From Legionella wadsworthii DSM 21896 = ATCC 33877 (lineage in GTDB: Bacteria > Pseudomonadota > Gammaproteobacteria > Legionellales > Legionellaceae): DNA of 64,000 bases. The translations under genes were made by a program, and so were the position numbers. Each line of letters starts with the position of its first letter. The stretch's first letter is position 1. The notes below the pieces were generated by a model that had not been told where the DNA came from, searched no databases, and saw nothing but the letters and a program-made list of their open reading frames with translations. Of the stretch, positions 54,268 through 63,350 are shown piece after piece. The stretch spans positions 124,001-188,000 of the forward strand of contig NZ_KL370759.1 in assembly GCF_000701265.1 (NCBI RefSeq). Reading direction: 5' to 3'.

Positions 54268-54843
54268 TTATTTCGGAGCGTTTACAATGGAGTTTTTGCA
54301 AAAACAGTCGACCAAATGATCATTCACCATCCCAATTGCCTGCATATAGGCATAAATAATTTTTGATCCGACAAAACTCATTCCCCTCTTTTTCAAGTCT
54401 TTAGATAGAGCATCGGATTCTTGTGTATGTGTCGGAATGTCTTGCATGCTTTTGGGATAATTGATTTTTGGTTTTCCACCCACAAATTGCCATACATATT
54501 TGTCGAAGGAACTGAACTCTTCCGCAATTTTTAAAAAAGTTATTGCGTTTTTACGTGCAGAAAATATTTTAATGCGATTGCGAATTATCTCTGAATTAGT
54601 CATTAATTCATGTAATTCTTCATCCGACATAACCGCTACATCTTTTGGATTAAATTGTTTGAACGCCTTTCGATAAGCTTCGCGGCGTTTGAGAATGGTT
54701 TCCCAGCTTAATCCCGCCTGAGCGCCTTCTAACAGAAGCATTTCAAAGTGTTTTTGGTCCTGATGAACGGGAATACCCCATTCCGAATCATGGTACTGTT
54801 GATAAAAAGATTTGCCAATGCCTACCCAGGGACAACGGTTCAT
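54268..54843 (-). CDS. tag: DNA-3-methyladenine glycosylase I
   Basis: Base-excision repair enzyme removing 3-methyladenine, 191 aa. The start NRCPWVGIGKSFYQQYHDSE carries the conserved Cys and His zinc ligands and the substrate Glu/Trp (SEWG). LLLEGAQAGLSWETILKRR is the most conserved Tag helix. The C-terminal KRGMSFVGSKIIYAYMQAIG and VNDHLVDCF hold the remaining zinc ligands. The usual family length and motif order make this firm. The region upstream is a minisatellite gap. Confidence 0.96.
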   Translation of the reverse strand: MNRCPWVGIGKSFYQQYHDSEWGIPVHQDQKHFEMLLLEGAQAGLSWETILKRREAYRKAFKQFNPKDVAVMSDEELHELMTNSEIIRNRIKIFSARKNAITFLKIAEEFSSFDKYVWQFVGGKPKINYPKSMQDIPTHTQESDALSKDLKKRGMSFVGSKIIYAYMQAIGMVNDHLVDCFCKNSIVNAPK

Positions 54844-54977
54844 GATGAATGATTCTCCATCGTAATTTAGACTCTGATTTTATTTAAGTTTTTTTCTGGC
54901 TGCAAGCAAGTGTCATAATCTAATATGCCTACCCATTGGATTTGTCCAGGTGTATGGCTTTAGATGAATTTATGGAT

Positions 54978-55212
54978 CCCGCGGACAAGCCGCGGGACGT
55001 TGGCAGCAGAAAGGATAGATTAGAGAGGTAGGAGCAAGGTCGCAAAAGGTTTGGAGCAGGGTGGCAAAGGTTTGGAGGAAGGTGGCAAAGGTTTGGAGGA
55101 AGGTGGCAAAGGTGGAGGAAGGTGGCAAAGGTGAGGGCGAAGCTACAGAGGTTGAAAAGGAAGGTTCTTAACCACCCTATCTCTGCCTACGCCCCGCGGC
55201 GTGTCCGCGGGG
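54978..55212. repeat. Minisatellite bounded by inverted family B palindromes
   Basis: Fills much of the 567-base gap before prfC. About six direct repeats of 19-21 bp, consensus ggaggaaggtggcaaaggt with or without tt, run from about 55030 to 55150; the two outer copies are degraded. Left boundary: cccgcggacaagccgcggg (54978-54996). Right boundary (55192-55212): arms ccccgcgg and ccgcgggg around cgtgt, in the opposite orientation. The sequences just inside each palindrome (acgttggcagcaga and, reversed, gcgtaggcagagat) are also inverted copies. The left palindrome keeps the acaag loop of the 33 kb array while both stem sides have changed together. Confidence 0.85.
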
Positions 55213-55410
55213 TCGAGAATTGAATTGATTCCTGGATGACAAGGAGCAAAATCTGTTGCGACATAGGAAGAGTAAGATTTGAAATGTTGTCATCCAATTT
55301 ATTTATTATTAAATGGCTGTTGATTAGCGAAATATTTTTTCGTCTTGTATTTGTTCAGGAATGCCTTAAAATTCACTACAAAGCTACCATTATAATATTT
55401 AGAGAATTTC

Positions 55411-56991
55411 ATGTCCGATTTTTATCAGGATTTTAATACACGTCGTACTTTCGCGATCATATCTCACCCTGATGCGGGAAAAACAACAGTAACCGAGAAA
55501 TTGCTTTTGTTTGGCGGTGCGATTCAGTTGGCAGGAACCGTGAAAGGGCGTAAGGCTGATCGGCATGCGACTTCAGATTGGATGGAGATGGAAAAAGAGC
55601 GGGGAATTTCGATTACGACTTCCGTAATGCAATTTGTCCATAACCAGCATGTGATGAACCTGCTTGACACCCCAGGGCATGAAGACTTTTCGGAGGATAC
55701 CTATCGTACACTGACTGCAGTAGATTCAGCCCTCATGGTTATTGATGTTGCAAAAGGTGTCGAGGAGCGGACGGTAAAATTAATGGAAGTATGCCGTTTA
55801 CGTGACACACCGATTATGACATTTATTAACAAATTGGATCGTGAAGGTCGCGATCCCATTGATTTGCTTGACGAAGTAGAGTCTGTTTTAGGTATTCAAT
55901 GTGCACCGGTCACTTGGCCAGTTGGTATGGGAAAACGTTTTAAAGGGATTTACCACCGCTACGAGGATATAGTTTATCTTTACCAGCCCGGTAAAAATGC
56001 GCAAAAACAAGAAGCCACACAAATAAAAGGTTTAGACAATCCCTTATTGGACGAGTTATTAGGTGATAGCGCTCAGGAACTTCGTGACGAGATTGAGCTT
56101 GTGAAAGGTGCTTCTCATGAATTTAATCTGGAAGACTATTTAGCAGGTAAAATGACGCCGGTTTATTTTGGTTCAGCCATTAATAATTTTGGCATTAAAG
56201 AATTGCTGGATGATTACGTCCGGTATGCTCCTGGACCGCAATCCAGAGAAGCTCAAGAGCGAATTGTTTCTCCAAAAGAAGATGCTTTTTCCGGATTTGT
56301 TTTTAAAATTCAGGCCAATATGGATCCAAAGCATAGAGATAGGATTGCTTTTTTACGCATTTGTTCAGGCGCTTATAGAAAAGGAATGAAAATCAATCAC
56401 TTACGGATAGGGAAAGAAGTACAGATCTCAAATGCTCTAACGTTCATGGCAGGCGATCGTTCTCACACAGAAATTGCCTTACCTGGAGATATTATTGGAT
56501 TACATAATCATGGGACAATCCGTATAGGCGATACCTTTACTCAAGGTGAGCAATTAAAATTCACAGGCATTCCCAATTTTGCTCCGGAACTTTTCCGGTT
56601 GGTTCGTCTTAAAGATCCTTTGAAGAGTAAGGCTTTACTCAAGGGGTTAATTGAATTATCAGAAGAGGGCGCAACACAAGTATTTCGCCCCTTGAACAGC
56701 AATCAATTAATTCTTGGGGCAGTGGGCATTCTGCAATTTGATGTAGTGGCTCATCGATTAAAGCATGAATATAAGGTGGATTGTATTTATGAAACAGTGA
56801 ATGTCGCCTGCGCTCGTTGGGTTTATTCTGATGATGATAAGGCAATGAATGAATTTCGAACTAAAGCATATGATTATTTGGCTTTGGATGGAAGTGATGC
56901 TTTGATGTATCTTGCGCCTACTCGAGTAAATTTAACGATGGCTGAAGAAAGGTATCCCAAGATTCAGTTCCATGGGACAAGAGAACATTAA
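55411..56991 (+). CDS. prfC: Peptide chain release factor 3
   Basis: GTPase that recycles RF1/RF2 from the ribosome, 526 aa. G1 is [20 protein letters not shown], followed by [18 protein letters not shown] and the switch I/II region [13 protein letters not shown]...[15 protein letters not shown]4 is [14 protein letters not shown]3-specific stretches include [16 protein letters not shown] and [20 protein letters not shown]. The C terminus ...[12 protein letters not shown] is standard. It is monocistronic. It converges on the small secreted protein gene. Confidence 0.97.
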   Translation: MSDFYQDFNTRRTFAIISHPDAGKTTVTEKLLLFGGAIQLAGTVKGRKADRHATSDWMEMEKERGISITTSVMQFVHNQHVMNLLDTPGHEDFSEDTYRTLTAVDSALMVIDVAKGVEERTVKLMEVCRLRDTPIMTFINKLDREGRDPIDLLDEVESVLGIQCAPVTWPVGMGKRFKGIYHRYEDIVYLYQPGKNAQKQEATQIKGLDNPLLDELLGDSAQELRDEIELVKGASHEFNLEDYLAGKMTPVYFGSAINNFGIKELLDDYVRYAPGPQSREAQERIVSPKEDAFSGFVFKIQANMDPKHRDRIAFLRICSGAYRKGMKINHLRIGKEVQISNALTFMAGDRSHTEIALPGDIIGLHNHGTIRIGDTFTQGEQLKFTGIPNFAPELFRLVRLKDPLKSKALLKGLIELSEEGATQVFRPLNSNQLILGAVGILQFDVVAHRLKHEYKVDCIYETVNVACARWVYSDDDKAMNEFRTKAYDYLALDGSDALMYLAPTRVNLTMAEERYPKIQFHGTREH

Positions 56992-57062
56992 AAAAGCGCT
57001 ACATCATTCATTATTCTAAAGATTATAGCCGGTGAGCCCAGGTGAAATGCAGAATATCAACA

Positions 57063-57090
57063 TCCTGGGTTTCGCAATGCTCACCCAGGT
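57063..57090. repeat. Single REP-like palindrome, family A
   Basis: TCCTGGGT (57063-57070) and ACCCAGGT (57083-57090) with a 12-base interior ttcgcaatgctc resemble one arm of the palindrome pair between dnaK and dnaJ. It lies between the convergent prfC and small secreted protein genes, a position where it might act as a bidirectional transcription barrier. Confidence 0.65.
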
Positions 57091-57112
57091 ATTACTGTCT
57101 AAAAATTCAGGA

Positions 57113-57496
57113 TCAAGCAGTACATGTTGCTTTAACTGTATGTTGTCCTAAATTGGTAATTTCGACTTTGGCGCCTGACTCTGCAGTAATCTTCAGATTC
57201 TCACCTGAGTGAACTGTAATTCGTAGAGATTCTCCTGCTGACAAATCAATATCATTGATTTTTCCTTTTTTAGCTATGGCGACAATGTAAAGTTCATTTC
57301 CATCATCTACGGTATCTATCTTGCAATTGGCTTCTACCGACCAGAATAGATAATTCAGAAAAAGTTGAGGATCATTGCTAGGCAACTCATATTCAATTAA
57401 AACTCCTCTTTGGAGCATGTGACTTTCCATAGAATAAGCGCTTGTGCTTATAGAGCTGATGAAGCATAACAACCCCAGTCCAAATTTTCGTAGCAT
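57113..57496 (-). CDS. Small exported protein of unknown function, 127 aa
   Basis: Not recognised. The ATG at 57496 has GGAG nine bases upstream and opens a signal peptide (LRKFGLGLLCFISSISTSAYS). Two ATG/GTG-type starts further upstream would spoil it. The mature part is all-beta in character, with regular alternating strands in the last 50 residues (SAGESLRITVHSGENLKIT, ESGAKVEITN), and three cysteines. A periplasmic or outer-membrane-associated location is likely. Its ribosome site may be held in a small hairpin (57506-57527). Confidence 0.7.
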   Translation of the reverse strand: MLRKFGLGLLCFISSISTSAYSMESHMLQRGVLIEYELPSNDPQLFLNYLFWSVEANCKIDTVDDGNELYIVAIAKKGKINDIDLSAGESLRITVHSGENLKITAESGAKVEITNLGQHTVKATCTA

Positions 57497-57505
57497 TATA
57501 TATAA

Positions 57506-57527
57506 CTCCGTCATGATAATAACGGAG
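57506..57527 (-). promoter_or_regulatory. 5' leader hairpin covering the ribosome binding site
   Basis: In the minus-strand leader CTCCGT (57527-57522) can pair with ACGGAG (57511-57506) around a 10-base loop. The second arm is the GGAG that serves the ATG at 57496. Six pairs with a small AU-rich loop would be marginally stable, so translation could respond to temperature or ribosome occupancy. Confidence 0.4.
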
Positions 57528-57630
57528 CTAAGATACATTTATTTTGAATGTATGGCAAATTAACATTCATATATTCGGATAGGAAAACAATTGTGTTTCT
57601 AAAACTGACCCAAGTGTTTCCCAAGAAGAT

Positions 57631-59028
57631 TTATAATGTTTCTAACGCTTTCGCAATGGACTCAGTCATCATTTTCGCATCGCCAAAGAGCATGTAGGTA
57701 TTGTCATGGTAAAAAAGATCATTTTCAACCCCAGCATATCCTGGAGCCATGCTTCGTTTCACAAATAACACATTTCTGGCCTTCTCTACTTCCAAAACGG
57801 GCATACCATAAATGGGCGATCCCGGATCTGTTTTTGCTGCAGGATTGGTTATATCATTGGCTCCAATCACATAAGCAACGTCACAGCTTGAGAAGTCACG
57901 GTTGATTTCACTCTGTTCAAAAACTATATCATAAGGAATATTTGCTTCAGCAAGGAGTACATTCATATGACCAGGCATCCTTCCAGCTACAGGATGGATG
58001 GCAAAGCGAACTTTGATATTTCGATGCGCCAAGGCATCCACTAATTCTTTGACGGCGTGTTGCGCATGGGCTACTGCCATACCATAACCTGGAATGATGA
58101 TGACATCTTTAGCATTGCTTAGAAGAAAAGCTGCATCTTCTCCATTCCCTTGGCGTACTGTTCTTAAATCTTGGCCAGCATTTGTTTGTGAACTAGAGGT
58201 TGAGGACTGAATCCCTCCGAAAATCACATTAAAAATAGAACGGTTCATTCCGACACACATGATGTAACTCAGGATGGCGCCGCTAGCACCTACTAATGCC
58301 CCGGTAATGACCAAAAGATGGTTGCTGAGTGTAAATCCAATCCCTGCCGCGGCCCATCCTGAATAGGAGTTCAGCATAGAAATCACCACCGGCATATCCG
58401 CCCCACCAATAGGAATAATGAGTAATACGCCAATCAAAAAAGACAGTCCAGCCATGACACTAAAAAACGTTAAGGTTTGATTGGTAAAAAACAAGCCTAA
58501 TAAAATAAGGATTGCCAGGGCAGTAATCAGATTAATCACATTATGACCCACCAATTTAATCGGTTTACCCGACATAATTCCTTGTAGTTTAAGGAAGGCA
58601 ATAATCGAGCCTGAGAAGGTAATCGCCCCAATAATTAATCCGAGACTCATCTCAATGAGGCTGGCTTTCGCAATATCTCCTGGCATGCCAATATGGAATG
58701 AAGCAGGGGACAAGAAAGCACAAAAAGCAACTAAAACAGCTGCCATCCCGACTAATGAATGGAATGCTGCAACCAGTTGAGGAATAGCAGTCATATTGAT
58801 TTTATAGGCGATAAAGGTTCCTATGACGCCGCCTGCAATCATTAAACCAATAAGGAGGGGTTGATGGTAGGTTGTGGGCATCACCAAGGTAGAACCCACA
58901 GCGAGAACCATACCGGCAATACCCAGTAGATTCCCTCTCCTTGCTGATGCTGGACTCGCTAATCCTTTGAGTGCCAGGATAAAACACACAGCAGATAATA
59001 AATAAAATAAAGGAACCAGGGTTGTCAT
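57631..59028 (-). CDS. pntB: NAD(P) transhydrogenase subunit beta
   Basis: Proton-translocating transhydrogenase, membrane domain plus NADP-binding domain III, 465 aa. The N-terminal 260 residues hold about nine transmembrane helices (for example [20 protein letters not shown], a highly conserved stretch). Domain III has [59 protein letters not shown] and [20 protein letters not shown], all diagnostic. It is third in the order pntAA-pntAB-pntB on the minus strand, 151 bases from pntAB. Confidence 0.97.
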   Translation of the reverse strand: MTTLVPLFYLLSAVCFILALKGLASPASARRGNLLGIAGMVLAVGSTLVMPTTYHQPLLIGLMIAGGVIGTFIAYKINMTAIPQLVAAFHSLVGMAAVLVAFCAFLSPASFHIGMPGDIAKASLIEMSLGLIIGAITFSGSIIAFLKLQGIMSGKPIKLVGHNVINLITALAILILLGLFFTNQTLTFFSVMAGLSFLIGVLLIIPIGGADMPVVISMLNSYSGWAAAGIGFTLSNHLLVITGALVGASGAILSYIMCVGMNRSIFNVIFGGIQSSTSSSQTNAGQDLRTVRQGNGEDAAFLLSNAKDVIIIPGYGMAVAHAQHAVKELVDALAHRNIKVRFAIHPVAGRMPGHMNVLLAEANIPYDIVFEQSEINRDFSSCDVAYVIGANDITNPAAKTDPGSPIYGMPVLEVEKARNVLFVKRSMAPGYAGVENDLFYHDNTYMLFGDAKMMTESIAKALETL

Positions 59029-59179
59029 AAGAAATCATCCTTAAAATGTGTCACAGTTAGGCTTTGTAATGCCTTAATTTTTTCAAATTCTAGAATTTAG
59101 CTATAAATCCAGATGTGTTCTACTCAATTTACAGATTCTAGGTATCCTAAGATCCATTCCCTCATGAATGACTGATAAC

Positions 59180-59476
59180 TTATTTTTTGTACATACGCAG
59201 CATACGTTGGGTCACAACAAACCCACCAAAAATATTAATAGAGGTTATAAAAATTGCTAATCCACCTATCCAAGTAATTTTTCCAGTCAATTGACTGCCC
59301 GCAGCGATGAGGGCGCCTAACACAATAATGCTGGATATGGCGTTGGTTACTGACATCAAGGGGGTGTGTAAAGCAGGAGTAACTTTCCATACCACATAGT
59401 ATCCGACAAAGCAGGCCAAAACGAATATCGTCAGTATTGTAATGTAGGGATTACCTAAACTATTTATCTCATGCAT
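59180..59476 (-). CDS. pntAB: NAD(P) transhydrogenase alpha-2 subunit (membrane part)
   Basis: 98-aa membrane subunit, equivalent to the C-terminal transmembrane part of E. coli PntA. The ATG at 59476 gives [20 protein letters not shown]. This is followed by [19 protein letters not shown], with the conserved T-P-A-L-H-x-P-L motif, then [16 protein letters not shown] and a final helix with [12 protein letters not shown] frame open 26 codons further upstream lies within pntAA and is not used. It overlaps pntAA by eight bases. The split alpha subunit is usual in many proteobacteria. Confidence 0.95.
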   Translation of the reverse strand: MHEINSLGNPYITILTIFVLACFVGYYVVWKVTPALHTPLMSVTNAISSIIVLGALIAAGSQLTGKITWIGGLAIFITSINIFGGFVVTQRMLRMYKK

Positions 59477-60599
59477 TTTGCGTCTCCTTAACTTTCTTGA
59501 AGGGGAAGTATTGATTTTGATGGCAAAGGGTTGCTTCTTGAATGATTTCATCATCCGGGTTTAAGCTTAATTCCGGGGGATTTGGCGCTAATAGATTAAC
59601 AAGATGTACCAGATTGTTGGCATAAAGCTCACTTGCAGTAGCTGCAACCAGTCCTGCCATGTTACTTAAACCGATGATTGTCACTTCTCCATGTTTGATG
59701 GTTTTATCCAAAATGCTAAGCTCGCAGTTACCCCCACGAGATGTAGCTAGATCGACAACTATAGAGCCAGGTTTCATTTGCTCTATAGTTTTTCGATACA
59801 ATAAAATGGGGGCATTTTTACCGGGTATCAGTGCTGTTGAGATGACAATATCTGCTAATTTGGCATATTTATCGATTAATTCCGCTTGAAGTTGTTTGTA
59901 TTCCTCGCTTGTTTCGGAGGCATAGCCGCCTTTAGTTTCGCTGTCTTCATTTTGGCCTACCTCAATAAACTCTGCACCTAAACTTTCTACTTGTTCTTTA
60001 GCTGCTCGACGTACATCAAAGGCATAAACAACAGCGCCCAAACGTTTTGCTGTTGCAATAGCCTGCAATCCAGCAACTCCTGCACCCAAAATAAGGATTT
60101 TTGCTGGTTGAATCATTCCTGCAGCAGTCATCATCATGGGAATGGCTCTGTGAAATTGGGTACATGCTTCTAAAACTGCTCTATAACCAGCCAGGTTAGA
60201 TTGTGATGAGAGGCTATCCATACTTTGAGCGCGACTGATACGTGGTATCAGATTCATTGAGAACAGCGTCATTTTATTTTGATTACACCAGGAAATTAAT
60301 TCGTTTTCCGATTCATTGTCGATGTGACCGATAATTAAGGCGCCTTCAGAGAGTCCCGCTAATCCTTTGGGTTCTGGTTCATTAATGCATAAAAGAACGT
60401 TGGCTCTTGAAAGGATATTTTTTTTATCCTGTATCTGTACTCCGACTTGTTCATATTCTTTGTCGCTGAAACCAGCAGCAAGACCGGCATTTTTTTCGAT
60501 AGCGACTTCAAAGCCAGATTTTATGAAATGTTTTGCTGAACTGGGAGTAATGGCTACGCGGGTTTCATTACCTGACTCCCGTAAGGTGGCGATGATCAT
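59469..60599 (-). CDS. pntAA: NAD(P) transhydrogenase alpha-1 subunit (NAD-binding)
   Basis: Soluble NAD(H)-binding domain I, 376 aa. Alanine dehydrogenase/PNT signatures are seen: [20 protein letters not shown] at the N terminus, VEIEKNAG-like [19 protein letters not shown], the dinucleotide fold [20 protein letters not shown] with [19 protein letters not shown], and the mobile loop region [15 protein letters not shown], followed by [16 protein letters not shown]. It is the first gene of the operon; it overlaps pntAB at its 3' end. Together the three subunits make NADPH at the expense of proton motive force. Confidence 0.96.
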   Translation of the reverse strand: MIIATLRESGNETRVAITPSSAKHFIKSGFEVAIEKNAGLAAGFSDKEYEQVGVQIQDKKNILSRANVLLCINEPEPKGLAGLSEGALIIGHIDNESENELISWCNQNKMTLFSMNLIPRISRAQSMDSLSSQSNLAGYRAVLEACTQFHRAIPMMMTAAGMIQPAKILILGAGVAGLQAIATAKRLGAVVYAFDVRRAAKEQVESLGAEFIEVGQNEDSETKGGYASETSEEYKQLQAELIDKYAKLADIVISTALIPGKNAPILLYRKTIEQMKPGSIVVDLATSRGGNCELSILDKTIKHGEVTIIGLSNMAGLVAATASELYANNLVHLVNLLAPNPPELSLNPDDEIIQEATLCHQNQYFPFKKVKETQNA

Positions 60600-60783
60600 G
60601 GGTAAATCCTTTTTACCTAAATAGTTCCATCCTATTGTAATTTAGGCTGATTTTCCATACTCACTTTGGATATTTTATTAAGAAAAGACCTTGAGGAGAG
60701 ATGATACCTTGCTCTCTCAAGCTGAAAATTGTGACAATCCTGAATTATTATCAGGTATAGATATTAAAATAGAATAAGATATT

Positions 60784-62739
60784 TTATTTGTCCTTATATT
60801 CTTCTTGTAAACTGTCTACTTCCAAAGCCAATGCAATTTGATGGGCGCATGACTCTAAAAGCTGGATTTTTTCAGGGGTTGAGAAATTGTGCTTATCCAA
60901 AGGGAGAACCCTTAATACGCCTATGGTCCCTTTTGTCCCTGTTAATGGAATAAATAATGCCGGGGAAAAGGAAAGGGTATCTGTTCCCCATCCAGCTTTT
61001 TGGCCTAACTCAAATACCCATTGTGCAATACTATATTCTTTTTCATCAAGTTCCTGATTTGTTTTTGCTCTGGCACGCACGATGAGATGTCCGTTTTTAG
61101 GTAAAAGGGCAATAATTTCACAGTGAAATATTTCGGAAATATAATTCACTCCTATCCTTAGCAATCGGATTATTCCCCGTGTTCTCGATAATCTGCGTGT
61201 TAGGGTATATAAAGCAGATGTTTGATATTCTGCAAGATGCGTCATTTCTGACTGACGACGAGTGACAATCGTTAATTGGCACATAATAAGCGCTAAAATA
61301 AACATCAAGACCAAAGTGAAAAAATAATCGGCTTTATCAATGAAAAAATTATAGAAGGGTGGAATAAATAAATAATCATAGGCCAAAATACTTAGAATAA
61401 CCCCTAAAATTGCAGGACCAGGTCGTCCTAAAATCGCAATAGAAATTATTCCGATTAAATATACAAGTATTAAACTACTTTCATTAACCAAAGAGTAAAT
61501 TAGAGAGTTAATCATTGTTGTGAGCACAACAATGCTGAATGATAAAGAATAATAAAGCCAGGGAGCCATAGGCTTGACTAGAGCTCTCTTTTTTGATTTT
61601 TTAGCTCTTTCAGTCATCGTATATACATCAATTTCTCCACTATAACGTAATACTTCATCTGCCAGGTTTCGAAAGAAAAAATTTCTCCAGCGATTTCGAA
61701 TTTGTTTGCAAATCATAATTAATGTGACATTTTGTTCTCTTGAAAAATTTATAATTTCTTTAACCAGGTCATATCCCATTAAAATGTGAGTTTCCGCGCC
61801 CATCTGTTCTGCAAAAAATAAATTTTTTATTGCTTGATTTCTTTGCATTCTGGATAATTGCGTTCGAGTCGAGTCGACATAAATGGCTATCCAATCTGCC
61901 TGCAAACTTGTAGCCATTTGTTTGGCTGCACGGATTAATTTATGAGATTCTGGTCCGGGTCCCACGCAAACCAGTATTTTTTCCATAATAGGCCAGATAT
62001 GTCTAATTCCCTGCCCTTGCCTGTACAAAAGTACCTGCGTATTCACTCGTTTTGCTAAAGTACGCAAGGCCAATTCACGCAGGGCCATTAAATTACCTTT
62101 ACGAAAATAAGACTCTGCAGCCAAAAGAGCTTGTTTGGGAACATAAACTTTACCTTCAGCGAGACGCTTTAATAAATCTTCAGGGGCTAAATCCACCAAC
62201 TCGATGGTATTCGCTCTTTCTATCATGGCATCTGGAACAGTTTCCTGGATACGTGCATGGATAATTTGTGAGACATCATCATTGAGGCTTTCTATGTGCT
62301 GTACATTAAGGGTTGTATAAACATCTATGCCACGATCAAGTATTTCTTTAATGTCTTGCCAGCGTTTTTTATGGCGTAAACCGCTGACATTGGTATGAGC
62401 CATTTCATCCATGAGAATTAAACCCGGATTCCTTTTCAATGCGGCTTCCAGATCAAATTCTTGTAGTTTTTTTCCATGATAATCCACTGTGATTTTGGGT
62501 AATACTACAAAATTTTTTAGAATCTCTTCAATTTCTATGCGCCCATGTGACTCGACAATTCCAACAACAATATCGAGACCCTTGGCTTGCTCATCCAATG
62601 CTTCATGAAGCATGGAGTGAGTTTTTCCAACACCTGGGGCAGCTCCAAGATATATCTTAAGTTTCCCGCCTTGTATTTGACGTTCTTCTTCGATTACCTG
62701 TTGTAATAAAGCATTTGGATCGGGTCGCTTGTAGGTCAT
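60784..62739 (-). CDS. KdpD-like osmosensor lacking the histidine kinase module
   Basis: 651 aa against about 890 for E. coli KdpD. The N-terminal KdpD domain is intact, with Walker-type GAAPGVGKTHSMLHEA, DIVVGIVESHGR and LILMDEMAHTN. A universal-stress-like domain follows at about 250-370. Four transmembrane segments lie at about 390-490 (for example FFTLVLMFILALIMCQLTIV). A GAF-like domain (about 510-640) ends at LALEVDSLQEEYKDK. The stop comes where the dimerisation helix with the phospho-His should begin, and no HisKA, HATPase or kdpE follows in the remaining 184 bases before pntAA. Its start overlaps the kdpC stop (ATGA). It may regulate the pump by another route. Confidence 0.9.
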   Translation of the reverse strand: MTYKRPDPNALLQQVIEEERQIQGGKLKIYLGAAPGVGKTHSMLHEALDEQAKGLDIVVGIVESHGRIEIEEILKNFVVLPKITVDYHGKKLQEFDLEAALKRNPGLILMDEMAHTNVSGLRHKKRWQDIKEILDRGIDVYTTLNVQHIESLNDDVSQIIHARIQETVPDAMIERANTIELVDLAPEDLLKRLAEGKVYVPKQALLAAESYFRKGNLMALRELALRTLAKRVNTQVLLYRQGQGIRHIWPIMEKILVCVGPGPESHKLIRAAKQMATSLQADWIAIYVDSTRTQLSRMQRNQAIKNLFFAEQMGAETHILMGYDLVKEIINFSREQNVTLIMICKQIRNRWRNFFFRNLADEVLRYSGEIDVYTMTERAKKSKKRALVKPMAPWLYYSLSFSIVVLTTMINSLIYSLVNESSLILVYLIGIISIAILGRPGPAILGVILSILAYDYLFIPPFYNFFIDKADYFFTLVLMFILALIMCQLTIVTRRQSEMTHLAEYQTSALYTLTRRLSRTRGIIRLLRIGVNYISEIFHCEIIALLPKNGHLIVRARAKTNQELDEKEYSIAQWVFELGQKAGWGTDTLSFSPALFIPLTGTKGTIGVLRVLPLDKHNFSTPEKIQLLESCAHQIALALEVDSLQEEYKDK

Positions 62740-63347
62740 TTAGAGGTCCTTATATGATCCAGAGCTAAATTCAGCTCTAATACATTGATTCTAGGCTCTC
62801 CAAAAAGATGCAAGGTTCTTTCTTTAATAAATTGATTCACTAAGGCTTGAATTTCTTTTTCTGATAAATGGCGTACTTTGGCAATACGAGGAATTTGATA
62901 ATAAGCTGCCAAGGGACTAATTTCGGGATCAAGCCCGCTAGCAGATGCTGTGACTAAATCTACTGGGACTAATGGATTGTTTTTGGGGAGGGGCTGCGCC
63001 ATTGAATTTTTTTGACGTAAAAGGTCCATTCGATTATTTAAAACGGATAAAAATTGAGGGTTAGATGGGCCCATATTAGACCCCGCGGAATTTGCTGCAT
63101 TATAGGGAAAATGGGGGGTGGCTGAAGGACGTCCCCAAAAATATTCAGGTGTATCAAAGTACTGTCCAATTAATAGGGATCCTATGGGTTTATGATTCAC
63201 CTGCAACAGACTTCCATTTGCTTGAAAAGGGAATAAAATTTGGGCTATCAAAGTCACTACAGCCGGATAAATCAATCCAGTTAATACCGAAAATAGGAGC
63301 AAAAATATCAAAGAAGTTTTAATTTGCCTGAGCGCGGCTATGATCAT
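62736..63347 (-). CDS. kdpC: Potassium-transporting ATPase subunit KdpC
   Basis: Accessory subunit of the KdpFABC high-affinity potassium pump, 203 aa. An N-terminal transmembrane segment (LIFLLLFSVLTGLIYPAVVT) is followed by a periplasmic domain with the family motifs IGSLLIGQYFDTPEYFWGRPS, AANSAGSNMGPSNP, and VPVDLVTASASGLDPEISPLAA in parts, ending with ARI-like PRIAKVRHLSEKEIQALV. It lies three bases after kdpB and overlaps kdpD by four bases, so the operon reads kdpB-kdpC-kdpD on the minus strand. Confidence 0.96.
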   Translation of the reverse strand: MIIAALRQIKTSLIFLLLFSVLTGLIYPAVVTLIAQILFPFQANGSLLQVNHKPIGSLLIGQYFDTPEYFWGRPSATPHFPYNAANSAGSNMGPSNPQFLSVLNNRMDLLRQKNSMAQPLPKNNPLVPVDLVTASASGLDPEISPLAAYYQIPRIAKVRHLSEKEIQALVNQFIKERTLHLFGEPRINVLELNLALDHIRTSK

Positions 63348-63350
63348 TTC

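Noticed and set aside
60600-60783. Frameshifted remainder of the KdpD kinase domain
   Set aside because: Only 184 bases separate the stop from pntAA, too little for HisKA plus HATPase, and no H-E-x-R-T-P-like motif is visible.
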